From NCBI RefSeq assembly GCF_042665255.1, contig NZ_JBHTCD010000018.1: DNA of 64,000 nucleotides; one strand, given 5' to 3'. The notes under the pieces are model-generated. The model saw nothing but the letters and a program-made list of their open reading frames with translations, did no database searches and had not been told where the DNA came from. This document shows positions 26,341-34,870 of the stretch, piece by piece. How positions within the stretch are numbered: position 1 is the first letter of the stretch; each line of letters begins with the position of its first letter. A program made the translations under genes and the position numbers. The DNA is from Insolitispirillum peregrinum (GTDB lineage Bacteria > Pseudomonadota > Alphaproteobacteria > Rhodospirillales > Rhodospirillaceae).

Positions 26341-27327
26341 TTACGGCATCACCGCCCGCAGTGCCGATTCCGGCAGCTCGGTCCCCATGCAGCGCTGATA
26401 ATACTCGGCCACGATCGGGCGTTCGGTTTCATCGCACTTGTTGAGGAAGCTGACGCGGAAGGCATAGGACAAATCGCCACCAAAGATGGTGGAATTTTCC
26501 GCCCAGGTGATCACAGACCGCGGGCTCATCACCGTAGAGATATCCCCGGCAATGAATCCGGCGCGGGTCAGGTCGGCCACCTGCACCATCGCCGACAGGG
26601 TCTTGCGACCGGCTTCGCTGTTGAACTCGGGCCGCTTGCGGGCGACGATATCGACTTCGGCGTCGTGCTCGAGGTAGTTGAGGGTGGTGACGATGTTCCA
26701 GCGGTCCATCTGGCCCTGGTTGATCTGTTGCGTGCCGTGATACAGGCCGGTGGTGTCACCCAGACCAATGGTGTTGGCGGTGGCAAACAGGCGGAACGCC
26801 TTGTGCGGACGGATCACCTTGTTCTGGTCGAGCAGGGTCAGCTTGCCTTCGACCTCCAGCACGCGCTGAATGACGAACATCACGTCCGGGCGACCGGCAT
26901 CGTATTCGTCAAACACCATCGCGCAGGGCCGCTGCAGGGCCCACGGCAGGATGCCTTCGCGGAATTCGGTCACCTGCTGACCCTCGCGCAGGACGATGGC
27001 GTCCTTGCCGATCAGGTCGATACGGCTGACATGGCTGTCGAGGTTGACGCGGATGCACGGCCAGTTCAGGCGCGAGGCGACCTGTTCGACGTGGGTCGAT
27101 TTGCCGGTACCGTGATAGCCCTGGATCATCACCCGGCGGTTAAAGGCAAAGCCCGCCAGAATGGCCAGTGTGGTGTCGCGGTCAAAGCGATAGGTGGGAT
27201 CGGCCTCTGGCACATGATCCGAGCGTTCGCTGAAGGCCGGAACCTGCATGTCCGAGTCAATTCCAAAGACATCGCGGACAGAGACGGTGACGTCGGGCAT
27301 GTCCAGGGAGTGTTCGCCGGCAACCAT
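26341..27327 (-). CDS. cobS: Cobaltochelatase subunit CobS (AAA+ ATPase)
   Basis: A 328-residue AAA+ ATPase that pairs with CobT to power cobalt insertion. Walker A is GYHGTGKSTH, Walker B is CAMVFDEYDAG, and FATANTIGLGDTTGLYHGT contains sensor 1. The N-terminal VSVRDVFGIDSDMQVPAFSE is diagnostic. ATG 27327 has AAGGAAG upstream. It is followed by cobT 70 bases later. I see no B12 riboswitch-like structure ahead of it. Confidence 0.95.
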   Translation of the reverse strand: MVAGEHSLDMPDVTVSVRDVFGIDSDMQVPAFSERSDHVPEADPTYRFDRDTTLAILAGFAFNRRVMIQGYHGTGKSTHVEQVASRLNWPCIRVNLDSHVSRIDLIGKDAIVLREGQQVTEFREGILPWALQRPCAMVFDEYDAGRPDVMFVIQRVLEVEGKLTLLDQNKVIRPHKAFRLFATANTIGLGDTTGLYHGTQQINQGQMDRWNIVTTLNYLEHDAEVDIVARKRPEFNSEAGRKTLSAMVQVADLTRAGFIAGDISTVMSPRSVITWAENSTIFGGDLSYAFRVSFLNKCDETERPIVAEYYQRCMGTELPESALRAVMP

Positions 27328-27463
27328 AAGATCGTCTTCCTTTTTCTTCCCGTTACAGCACGGGGCAACAGGGATGAGGCATGTCCGAGCGGGAAAAATT
27401 CCCCTGCGGGGCGGGCAAAAGCTGTTTTCCTCGACAGACTCTAGGCAGAGAGGCGGTATTTCC

Positions 27464-28120
27464 TCAAGTGTTTACCGCTTTCAGCAGAATTTTGTAGGCT
27501 TCGTTGATGTCTTTCAGCCGCTCTTCGGCCAGCGGGTCGCCGTGATTGACATCGGGATGGTTTTTCTTCACCAGCAACAGATAACGCGCCCGCAGGGTTT
27601 CACGGGTAAACGGCGGCTCGATATCGAGGATGCGCAGGGCCTTTTCCTCGATGGTTTCGCCCCCGGAACGGCGCTGGCGGGCCTGCTGCCGGGCCTGCCG
27701 CTCGGCGTCATCGCGGCGGCGGCGGCGGTCTGCCTCGGCCTGGCGGCGGTCGCGGTCAAAAATGCCCAGATCATCGCGCACATGGTCGTTCCATGCCTGA
27801 CTGCCCGGCCCCTGCGCGCCCAGCGCCCCCAGCTTCCAGGTCGGACGCTGCCAGCAGCTATCCTTGCGGATTTCCTCTTCCAGCTGCTCCTGCGACATGC
27901 CTTCGTAGAAATTCCATTTCTGGTTATGCTCGCGGATATGCTCCAGACACAGCCACTTGTAGTCGGCAAGGCGGCGGTCGGTGGGGGCGCGATACTCGCC
28001 GGGCTGGTTGCAGCCGGGGGACGCGCAGGCGTGGTGGGGGGCCTCCTGTGCCTGCCGCTTTTTGCTGGCAATGCCGAAGGGATCAAAGGCCGAAGACGGT
28101 GGTGAACGACGGTAAGCCAT
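27464..28120 (-). CDS. J-domain protein linked to cobS
   Basis: A 218-residue protein with a C-terminal J-domain (about residues 160-215, HPD in VKKNHPDVNHGD) instead of the usual N-terminal one. The N-terminal part has CASPGCNQPGEYRAP and WLCLEHIREHNQKWNFYEGMS, conserved in alphaproteobacterial proteins of this type. A highly charged helical segment (RRQAEADRRRRRDDAERQAR) joins them. It lies just upstream of cobS on the same strand. A role assisting a Hsp70 with a specific client, perhaps the chelatase, is inferred. Confidence 0.8.
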   Translation of the reverse strand: MAYRRSPPSSAFDPFGIASKKRQAQEAPHHACASPGCNQPGEYRAPTDRRLADYKWLCLEHIREHNQKWNFYEGMSQEQLEEEIRKDSCWQRPTWKLGALGAQGPGSQAWNDHVRDDLGIFDRDRRQAEADRRRRRDDAERQARQQARQRRSGGETIEEKALRILDIEPPFTRETLRARYLLLVKKNHPDVNHGDPLAEERLKDINEAYKILLKAVNT

Positions 28121-28256
28121 GACGGAAACTATGGGGGCGGCACACCGCAAAGGCAATCGCGGCATTGGGGGACGAGGATTTATGGGGTAGCCAGCAAAGC
28201 CCGGCGTGAGGCACCTTACCGTCTCTGCCTTTCCGTTTCCAGCCGTGAGACCGTCC

Positions 28257-28601
28257 ATGAGCCCCTCTGAAACCTATTATCAGCGTATCGAACGCAAACT
28301 TACGGCGGCACTGGCCCCGCTGTCGTTGACGATTGTCGATGACTCGCACCGCCATGCCGGTCATGCCGACCGCATCGCCGCCCTGAAGGATGCCGGTAAT
28401 CCGACCCATGGCCATGCCCCGACCGACGGGTTGGGGGAAACCCATTTCACCGTCACCATCGTCTCCGACCACTTTGCCGGGCAATCGCGGGTAGCCCGCC
28501 AGCGGATGGTCTATGACCTGTTGCAGGACGAGCTGCGCGAGCGCATCCACGCGCTGGCGCTGAAGACGCTGACCGGCGAAGAAGCCAGCGCCGCCAGATA
28601 A
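28257..28601 (+). CDS. BolA-family protein
   Basis: A 114-residue BolA-type protein. LTIVDDSHRHAGH and GETHFTVTIVSDHFAGQSRVARQRMVYDLLQDEL are the family blocks, including the conserved histidines that coordinate [2Fe-2S] clusters with monothiol glutaredoxins. I take ATG 28257. It is divergent from the J-domain gene with a 136-base shared regulatory gap. Likely cytoplasmic, in iron-sulfur or iron homeostasis. Confidence 0.88.
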   Translation: MSPSETYYQRIERKLTAALAPLSLTIVDDSHRHAGHADRIAALKDAGNPTHGHAPTDGLGETHFTVTIVSDHFAGQSRVARQRMVYDLLQDELRERIHALALKTLTGEEASAAR

Positions 28602-28791
28602 AACGGTTTCCCCCGGCTTTCCGGTACCGTCACCCACTGTTGGCCGACCCTGTAACCTGTATTGATTTCACCGGGCGGATATCGCACAGTCGCAGCGCTT
28701 TTTTATGCCTTGCCCCTGCGGGATATCCGCCGATACCTCCGGGGCTCAAAGCCCCCCGTTCACGGGGCCATCGGTGACGGAGACAGCGCCA

Positions 28792-30219
28792 GTGCCCAGC
28801 CATCAATTCCACCCGAGCATCCTGCGTGAATACGACATCCGTGGTATCATCGGTGAAACGCTGTCCGCCGCAGATGCCTATGCCATTGGCCGCGCGCTGG
28901 GGACTGTCTGCCGCACCAATGGTGGCACAACGGCCTGTGTCGGACGTGATGGACGCCTGTCCAGCCCGGAGCTGGAAGCCGCCACCGTGCGCGGGCTGGC
29001 CGAGTGCGGGCTGGCGGTGACGCGGGTCGGACTGGGGCCAACCCCGATGCTGTACTATGCCCAAAAGGCCCGGCAGGCCGACGTGGCGGTGATGATCACC
29101 GGCTCGCACAATCCGCCGTCCCATAACGGCTTCAAAATGATGATGGCCGGCAAGCCGTTCTTTGGCCCGGCCATCGCCAGTCTGGGGACGGTGGCCGCCG
29201 CCGGAGTGTTTGCCGAAGGGCAAGGTGCCGTCGAGGATCAGCCGATGCTGGCCGCCTATGTCGAGCGTCTGTTGCAGGACTGGGACGGCGGCGACCGTCC
29301 GCTGACCGTGGTGTGGGACGCCGGTAACGGGGCGGCGGGCGAGGCGATGAGCCTGCTGGTGGACAAACTGCCCGGCCGCCATGTGCTGTTGTACGCCGAT
29401 ATCGACGGGACGTTCCCCAACCACCACCCCGACCCGACCGACCCGCAGACGCTGGACGACCTGATTGCCCGCGTCCGGCAGGAAAACGCCGACCTTGGCG
29501 TTGCCTTTGATGGCGATGGCGACCGTATCGGCATCGTTGACAGCAGCGGGCGGATTTTGTGGGGTGACCAGATCCTGCAAATTCTGGCCGAGGATGTGCT
29601 GCGCACCCATCCCGGCGCCACCATCATTGCCGACGTCAAGGCCAGTCAGGGGCTGTTTGACGAAGTTGCCCGCATGGGCGGCACGCCGCTGATGTGGAAA
29701 ACCGGTCATTCTCTGGTCAAAACGAAAATGGCTGAAACCGGTGCGCCGCTGGCCGGGGAAATGTCGGGCCATATCTTTTTTGCCGACAAATACCATGGCT
29801 TTGATGATGCGCTGTATGCTGCCGTCCGCTTCCTCGGCATCGTCGCCCGCATGACCGAACCGCTGACCCGGCGGGCCGCCCGCATGCCCCGGATGATCAA
29901 CACCCCGGAATTGCGCTTTGACTGCCCGGATGAAAAGAAGTTCGCGGTGGTCGAAGCTGTGCGCGCGGTCGTCAAGGTGCAGGGTGCCGATCTGTCGGAA
30001 GTCGATGGCGTGCGGGTACGCACCGCCGATGGCTGGTGGCTGCTGCGGGCGTCGAACACCCAGGCGGTTCTGGTCGCCCGTGCCGAAGCCGACAGCGCGG
30101 AGCATCTGGCCGAGACTTGCGCCGCGCTGGAAGCGGTGGTTGGTCAGGCGTTGCACAGCGCGGGTCTTCCCGTGCCCGGGGCCCTGATCCCCGCCGCCCT
30201 GCTGGAGATCCACGCATGA
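28792..30219 (+). CDS. manB: Phosphomannomutase / phosphoglucomutase
   Basis: A 475-residue alpha-D-phosphohexomutase. The active-site serine is in MITGSHNPPSHNGFK, the Mg site is AFDGDGDRIG, the sugar-binding loop is GEMSGHIFF, and the C-terminal phosphate-binding loop is LRASNTQAVLVAR. The start is probably GTG 28792, just before PSHQFHPSILREYDIRG; ACGGAG lies upstream, and GTG 28774 is an alternative. It converts mannose-6-P to mannose-1-P. It overlaps fcl by four bases and is followed by manC, making a GDP-sugar operon. Confidence 0.88.
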   Translation: MPSHQFHPSILREYDIRGIIGETLSAADAYAIGRALGTVCRTNGGTTACVGRDGRLSSPELEAATVRGLAECGLAVTRVGLGPTPMLYYAQKARQADVAVMITGSHNPPSHNGFKMMMAGKPFFGPAIASLGTVAAAGVFAEGQGAVEDQPMLAAYVERLLQDWDGGDRPLTVVWDAGNGAAGEAMSLLVDKLPGRHVLLYADIDGTFPNHHPDPTDPQTLDDLIARVRQENADLGVAFDGDGDRIGIVDSSGRILWGDQILQILAEDVLRTHPGATIIADVKASQGLFDEVARMGGTPLMWKTGHSLVKTKMAETGAPLAGEMSGHIFFADKYHGFDDALYAAVRFLGIVARMTEPLTRRAARMPRMINTPELRFDCPDEKKFAVVEAVRAVVKVQGADLSEVDGVRVRTADGWWLLRASNTQAVLVARAEADSAEHLAETCAALEAVVGQALHSAGLPVPGALIPAALLEIHA

Positions 30220-31169
30220 GCGCGCTGTTTGATCTCGCTGGCAAACGGGTTTTCGTCGCCGGGCATCGCGGGATGGTGGGCAGTGCCATCGTCCGCCGAC
30301 TGGCTGGCGAAGATTGCACCATCCTGACCGCCAGCCGGTCCGACCTCGACCTGACCAACCAGCAGGCTGTCCATGACTGGATGGCCGCACAGGCCCCCGA
30401 GGTGGTGATTGTCGCCGCCGCCAAGGTCGGCGGCATCAATGCCAACAACACCCTGCCGGTTGATTTCCTCTATGGCAACCTGATGATCGAGGCCAACCTG
30501 ATCCATGCGGCCCACCAGTGTTCGGTGCAAAAGCTGCTGTTTCTCGGCTCGTCGTGCATTTATCCCCGCCTCGCCCCGCAGCCGATCCCCGAAGAGGCCC
30601 TGCTGACCGGCCCGCTGGAGCCAACCAACGAATGGTACGCGGTGGCCAAAATTGCCGGGATCAAGCTGTGTCAGGCCTATCGCCGTCAGTATGGTCGTGA
30701 TTTCATTTCGGCCATGCCCACCAACCTCTATGGTCCGGGGGACAATTTCCACCCCCTGCACAGCCATGTCCCGGCAGCCCTGATGCGGCGGTTCCACGAA
30801 GCAAAACATACCGGGGCCGAACAGGTCGAGGTCTGGGGCACCGGAACGCCGTTGCGTGAATTCCTGCATGTCGATGACATGGCCGACGCCTGCATCTTCC
30901 TGCTCACGTCCTATTCCGACGACCAGCACGTCAATGTTGGCAGCGGGGCCGAACTGACCATTGCCGCCTTTGCCCAGGCGGTGAAGGAGGCGGTCGGCTA
31001 TCAGGGCAAGCTGGTGTTCGATCACAGCAAGCCCGACGGCTCCCCGCGCAAGCTGATGAGCTCTGCCCGTCTGCACGGGTTGGGCTGGCGGCACAAGATT
31101 GCCTTGCCTGACGGATTGGCGCAGGCCTACCGCTGGTTTCTCGACAATGCCGCCGAGGCCAGACTGTAA
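30216..31169 (+). CDS. fcl: GDP-L-fucose synthase
   Basis: A 317-residue short-chain dehydrogenase (epimerase/reductase). The NADP loop is FVAGHRGMVGSA (13-24). The catalytic residues lie in FLGSSCIYP and NEWYAVAKIAGIK (YxxxK). PTNLYGPGDNFHP and GTPLREFLHVDDMADA are typical of GMER/WcaG enzymes. It makes GDP-L-fucose from GDP-4-keto-6-deoxymannose. That intermediate is also the substrate of the aminotransferase at 19.2 kb, so the two enzymes would compete. The dehydratase gmd is not seen here. Confidence 0.93.
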   Translation: MSALFDLAGKRVFVAGHRGMVGSAIVRRLAGEDCTILTASRSDLDLTNQQAVHDWMAAQAPEVVIVAAAKVGGINANNTLPVDFLYGNLMIEANLIHAAHQCSVQKLLFLGSSCIYPRLAPQPIPEEALLTGPLEPTNEWYAVAKIAGIKLCQAYRRQYGRDFISAMPTNLYGPGDNFHPLHSHVPAALMRRFHEAKHTGAEQVEVWGTGTPLREFLHVDDMADACIFLLTSYSDDQHVNVGSGAELTIAAFAQAVKEAVGYQGKLVFDHSKPDGSPRKLMSSARLHGLGWRHKIALPDGLAQAYRWFLDNAAEARL

Positions 31170-31202
31170 AAGCCCCCTCACCATTCCCCGTGACGCGAAA
31201 GA

Positions 31203-32639
31203 ATGGTTGCGATGACCCATCCGCATATTCACCCGGTGATCCTGTCTGGTGGTGTTGGCAGCCGCCTGTGGCCGATGTCGCGCGCCCTGTACCCCAAGCA
31301 GTTGCTGCCGCTGGCCGAGCAGGAACCGATGCTGACCGCAACGGTGCGCCGGACCTGCGGGCCGGAATTCGCCGCCCCCATTCTGGTGTGCAACGAAGCC
31401 CACCGCTTCATCATTGCCGAGCAGTTGCGCCTGCAAGGGGTGAAGGGGGCGTCCATCATTCTGGAGCCGGTCGGACGCAACACCGCGCCGGCGGTGGCGG
31501 TGGCAGCGCTGGCGGTGCTGGAAAAAGACCCTGACGGTCTGATGCTGGTGATGCCGTCCGATCATGTGATCGGCAAGCTCGAAGCCTTTCATCAGGCGAT
31601 CGGGCTGGCGGCACAGGCGGCGGCGGGCGGCAAGCTGGTGACCTTTGGCATTACCCCCACCGCGCCGGAAACCGGCTATGGCTACATTCGCGCGGGCGAC
31701 GCCCTGGCGTCGTGGCCGGGGGTTCACGCGGTGGAGCGGTTCGTTGAAAAGCCGGACCGGAAAACCGCCGAGGGCTTCCTTGCCGATGGCGGCTATTCGT
31801 GGAATGCCGGGATTTTCCTGTTCTCGGCCAAGGAGCTGGTGCAGGAACTGACCGCTTTGGCTCCGGAGATTGTCACCGCCGTACAGGCAGCGTGGACCGG
31901 CAGTGCCGAAGACCTCGATTTCCACCGCCTCGACAAGCAGGCTTTTGCGGCGGCTCCGTCGCTGTCAGTGGATGTTGCGGTGATGGAACGAACGCAAAAG
32001 GCGGCGGTGGTGCCGGTGGACATGGCATGGAATGATGTCGGTGCCTGGCCCGCCCTGTGGGAGATTTCCGAGAAAGACCCGCACGGCAACGTGTTGCTCG
32101 GCGATGTGATGGCCGTTGATGTCAAGGGCTCGTATGTTCGTTCGGAACGGGGGCCGCTGACGGCGGTGGTTGGTCTGGATGATGTGGTGGTGGTCGCCAC
32201 CGATGACGCCATTCTGGTCACCTCGAAAGATCGGGCGCAGGGCGTCAAGGCGGTGGTCGAGGCCCTGGAAGCGCAGGGTCGGCATGAACATCTGTCCCAC
32301 ACCACCGTTTACCGCCCGTGGGGCAGCTACCGCACCGTTGATCTCGGCGACCGCTATCAGGTGAAGCAGATCATGGTCCATCCGGGGCATACGCTGAGCC
32401 TGCAATACCATTTCCACCGGGCCGAACACTGGATCGTGGTGGAGGGAACCGCCCGCGTCACCTGTGGCGAAAAGGTCTTTCTGCTGCAGGAAAACGAGTC
32501 CACCTATATTTCTGCCGGGACCATCCACCGGCTGGAAAACCCCGGCTGCGTCCCCTTGCGCCTGATCGAAGTGCAATCGGGCAGCTATCTGGGCGAGGAT
32601 GATATCGTCCGGCTGGAAGATACCTACGGTCGCTGCTGA
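31203..32639 (+). CDS. manC: Mannose-1-phosphate guanylyltransferase / mannose-6-phosphate isomerase
   Basis: A 478-residue bifunctional enzyme. The N-terminal pyrophosphorylase signature is ILSGGVGSRLWPMSR...YPKQLLPL. RFVEKPDR and WNAGIFLF line the sugar site. The C-terminal cupin carries the isomerase site (HPGHTLSLQYHFHRAEHW, ESTYISAGTIHRLENPG). It makes GDP-mannose. ATG 31203 or ATG 31212 could start it; only weak purine-rich sequence precedes either. It closes the manB-fcl-manC set and is followed by a good terminator. Confidence 0.93.
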   Translation: MVAMTHPHIHPVILSGGVGSRLWPMSRALYPKQLLPLAEQEPMLTATVRRTCGPEFAAPILVCNEAHRFIIAEQLRLQGVKGASIILEPVGRNTAPAVAVAALAVLEKDPDGLMLVMPSDHVIGKLEAFHQAIGLAAQAAAGGKLVTFGITPTAPETGYGYIRAGDALASWPGVHAVERFVEKPDRKTAEGFLADGGYSWNAGIFLFSAKELVQELTALAPEIVTAVQAAWTGSAEDLDFHRLDKQAFAAAPSLSVDVAVMERTQKAAVVPVDMAWNDVGAWPALWEISEKDPHGNVLLGDVMAVDVKGSYVRSERGPLTAVVGLDDVVVVATDDAILVTSKDRAQGVKAVVEALEAQGRHEHLSHTTVYRPWGSYRTVDLGDRYQVKQIMVHPGHTLSLQYHFHRAEHWIVVEGTARVTCGEKVFLLQENESTYISAGTIHRLENPGCVPLRLIEVQSGSYLGEDDIVRLEDTYGRC

Positions 32640-32654
32640 CATTCCCCTGTGCCG

Positions 32655-32698
32655 AACAGCCTCCTGCGGTGCCAGTCCATCGCAGGGGGCTGTTTTTA
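32655..32698 (+). terminator. Terminator of the manB-fcl-manC operon
   Basis: AACAGCCTCCTGCG (32655-32668) pairs with CGCAGGGGGCTGTT (32681-32694) and runs into five T residues, 16 bases after the manC stop. Clear intrinsic terminator. Confidence 0.85.
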
Positions 32699-32756
32699 TG
32701 GGCCATTTCATGATCTTCTGCTGATCCTGTTTTTTGCCCGCAACAGAGAGTGCCGG

Positions 32757-34280
32757 ATGTCCCCCTCGCAGATTCCCCTGAAGGTTCGCCGCGTCCCGAT
32801 TGATACCCATTCCGAAAACGTTGCGTTCCTGCGGCGGGACTGCCCGCTGTATCAGGCGGAAGGGTTGCGGGCGCTGACCAAGATCGAGGTCAGCGGGCGG
32901 CGGCGGCACCTGTTGGCGACGCTGAACCTGATCGAAGAACCGGCCGCAGAGGCCAGGTGTCCGGCGCTGATCGGCGCCAACGAGCTGGGGTTGTCCACCG
33001 AGGCCTTTGACCGTCTGGGACTGGAAGAAGGCTGCGACGTCACCATCGAGCCTGCCCCGCCGCCGCGCAGCCTGTCGGCGGTGCGCCAAAAGATCAATGG
33101 CGCGGTGCTGACACCGCAGGATTACCAGTCAATTGTCGAAGATATTTCCAACCACCGCTATTCGCGGATGGAGCTGGCCGCCTTTCTGGTCGCTGCCGCT
33201 GCCTTTATGACCACCGAAGAAGTGCTGGCGCTGACCAAAGCGATGGTGGCCGTCGGCACCCGGCTGGACTGGCAGCGCGAGGTGGTGGTTGACAAGCATT
33301 GTATTGGCGGTATTCCCGGTAACCGCACCACCATGCTGGTGGTGCCGATCATTGCCGCCCACGGTCTGGCGATGCCGAAAACCAGTTCGCGCGCCATCAC
33401 CTCACCGGCGGGGACCGCCGACACCATGGAGGTTCTGTGCAACGTCAACCTCGACATGGCGGCAATGCGACGGCTGATCCACAGCGAAAGCGGCTGCCTG
33501 GTGTGGGGTGGTCACATGAAGATGGCCCCTGCCGACGACATCATGATTTCGGTTGAACGGCCCCTGGGGATTGATACACAAGAGCAGATGGTGGCCTCGA
33601 TCCTGTCGAAAAAGGTCGCCGCTGGCTCCACCCATCTGCTGATCGACATTCCGATGGGACCGCAGGCAAAGGTCAAAAGCCAGGTCGAGGCGGTGCGCCT
33701 GCGCAAGATGTTCGAATATGTCGGCACGGCGCTAGGGCTGACGCTGGATATCGTCATCACCGATGGTCACCAGCCGATCGGGCGCGGCATCGGCCCGGTG
33801 CTGGAGGCCCGCGACGTGATGCAGGTGCTGCGGCAGGAGCCGGACCGGCCACTGGATCTGGAAGAAAAGTCGATCATGCTGGCCGGGCGGATTCTCGACT
33901 TTGATCCGGCGGTTCCCGGCGGTCAGGGACAGGCCTTGGCGCGCGCAATCCTGCGTGATGGCCGGGCACTGGCCAAGATGGAGGCGATCATTGCCGCCCA
34001 AGGGGCTGCGCCCGAAACCTGCCAGCTTGGCAGCCTGACCCGCGACATTTACGCCCCCGCCGATGGCACGGTGGTGGTGATCGACTGCGCCCAGATGAAC
34101 CACATTGCCCGTCTGGCGGGCTGCCCGATGGACAAGGGTGCCGGGATTGACCTGTTCACCCGCGTTGGGCAGGTGGTGCGCAAGGGCGACCTGCTTTACC
34201 GTATCCATGCCTGCCGCTCGGCAGACTTCGGGTTCGCCTCGCAGGCAGCAGACGAAAACATCGGCATCGGTCTGGGCTGA
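32757..34280 (+). CDS. AMP/thymidine phosphorylase-type enzyme (archaeal-like subfamily)
   Basis: A 507-residue member of the glycosyltransferase family 3/DeoA superfamily. The extra N-terminal domain of about 95 residues and the core DKHCIGGIPGNRTTMLVVPIIAAHGL, KTSSRAITSPAGTADTMEVL match the type 2 putative thymidine phosphorylases, whose archaeal relatives are AMP phosphorylases. It would split a nucleotide or nucleoside with phosphate. ATG 32757 has AGAGAG upstream. Neither ribose-1,5-bisphosphate isomerase nor RuBisCO is near. Substrate (AMP, CMP, UMP or thymidine) undetermined. Confidence 0.82.
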   Translation: MSPSQIPLKVRRVPIDTHSENVAFLRRDCPLYQAEGLRALTKIEVSGRRRHLLATLNLIEEPAAEARCPALIGANELGLSTEAFDRLGLEEGCDVTIEPAPPPRSLSAVRQKINGAVLTPQDYQSIVEDISNHRYSRMELAAFLVAAAAFMTTEEVLALTKAMVAVGTRLDWQREVVVDKHCIGGIPGNRTTMLVVPIIAAHGLAMPKTSSRAITSPAGTADTMEVLCNVNLDMAAMRRLIHSESGCLVWGGHMKMAPADDIMISVERPLGIDTQEQMVASILSKKVAAGSTHLLIDIPMGPQAKVKSQVEAVRLRKMFEYVGTALGLTLDIVITDGHQPIGRGIGPVLEARDVMQVLRQEPDRPLDLEEKSIMLAGRILDFDPAVPGGQGQALARAILRDGRALAKMEAIIAAQGAAPETCQLGSLTRDIYAPADGTVVVIDCAQMNHIARLAGCPMDKGAGIDLFTRVGQVVRKGDLLYRIHACRSADFGFASQAADENIGIGLG

Positions 34281-34319
34281 GGGGGCTGAGGGGGCTGGGC
34301 CGAGCGGGGCGCGTCATCA

Positions 34320-34556
34320 TCAGGGCCGCTCGCCCAGGGCTGCCTTGGCGGCGTTCCATTCCTTCAGCATCACTCTGGCACCCCGGCTGTTGTTGGTTCG
34401 TACATGCTCGCGGTAACGCTGGTCATAGTAGCCGTTGACCCCGATCTTGCGGGCATCCCGGTCCCAGGCGATGCGGGCGCAGTCCAGCTTTACGCTACAG
34501 GCCTTGCTGCAGCACTCGGCATCAGAGACGGGGGCTCCGCAGATTTTACAGGTCAT
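34320..34556 (-). CDS. Small zinc-ribbon protein of unknown function (78 aa)
   Basis: Starting at ATG 34556, the protein opens MTCKICGAPVSDAECCSKACSVK. It has a CxxC and a later CCSKAC, which can hold a zinc ion. The rest is basic and helical (WDRDARKIGVNGYYDQRYREHVR). It is convergent with the phosphorylase gene, 39 bases away. I know no function. The cysteine pattern and good codon bias make it likely real. Confidence 0.6.
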   Translation of the reverse strand: MTCKICGAPVSDAECCSKACSVKLDCARIAWDRDARKIGVNGYYDQRYREHVRTNNSRGARVMLKEWNAAKAALGERP

Positions 34557-34639
34557 GGCACAGGCTCCGGCAGGTGGGGTAGACAACAAAAAACCGTCGG
34601 ACTCTGGCGCCGGACGGACGCGTCAGGATACAGGCAATT

Positions 34640-34870
34640 TTGATCGCTATGGGGACTTTTCCTATGGTATCTACATCTGGAATTTCCCGGTCCTTCAGGC
34701 TTTGACCCGGGCAGGAGTGTTTCGACAACGGCCATGTTGGACGTCTGTCGCCTGTCACGATCACTCTCGCCCTGGCAATTGGGTCATGGCACTGTTTTAA
34801 AAGCCATTCCTGAGGAACATCAGCCATTATCGGGCAGTGGAAAAAGGCAGAGAAAAGAAAGGCAACGCAA
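34640..34870 (+). pseudogene. Acyltransferase-3 (OafA-like) C-terminal relic
   Basis: The translation YGDFSYGIYIWNFPVLQAL (from about 34650) is the hallmark of the C-terminal membrane part of acyltransferase-3 proteins. Reading continues in a second frame as PVTITLALAIGSWHCF, then a third frame as KPFLRNISHY, again family-like (usual form WHxxEKPF). At least two frameshifts and loss of the entire N-terminal part show it is dead. It ends where the Wzz-like gene starts, so it was probably a glycan O-acetylase of the same locus. Confidence 0.65.

Noticed and set aside
27328..27463. Cobalamin riboswitch ahead of cobS
   Set aside because: The gap is short and I see neither the B12 box nor the expected nested stems.
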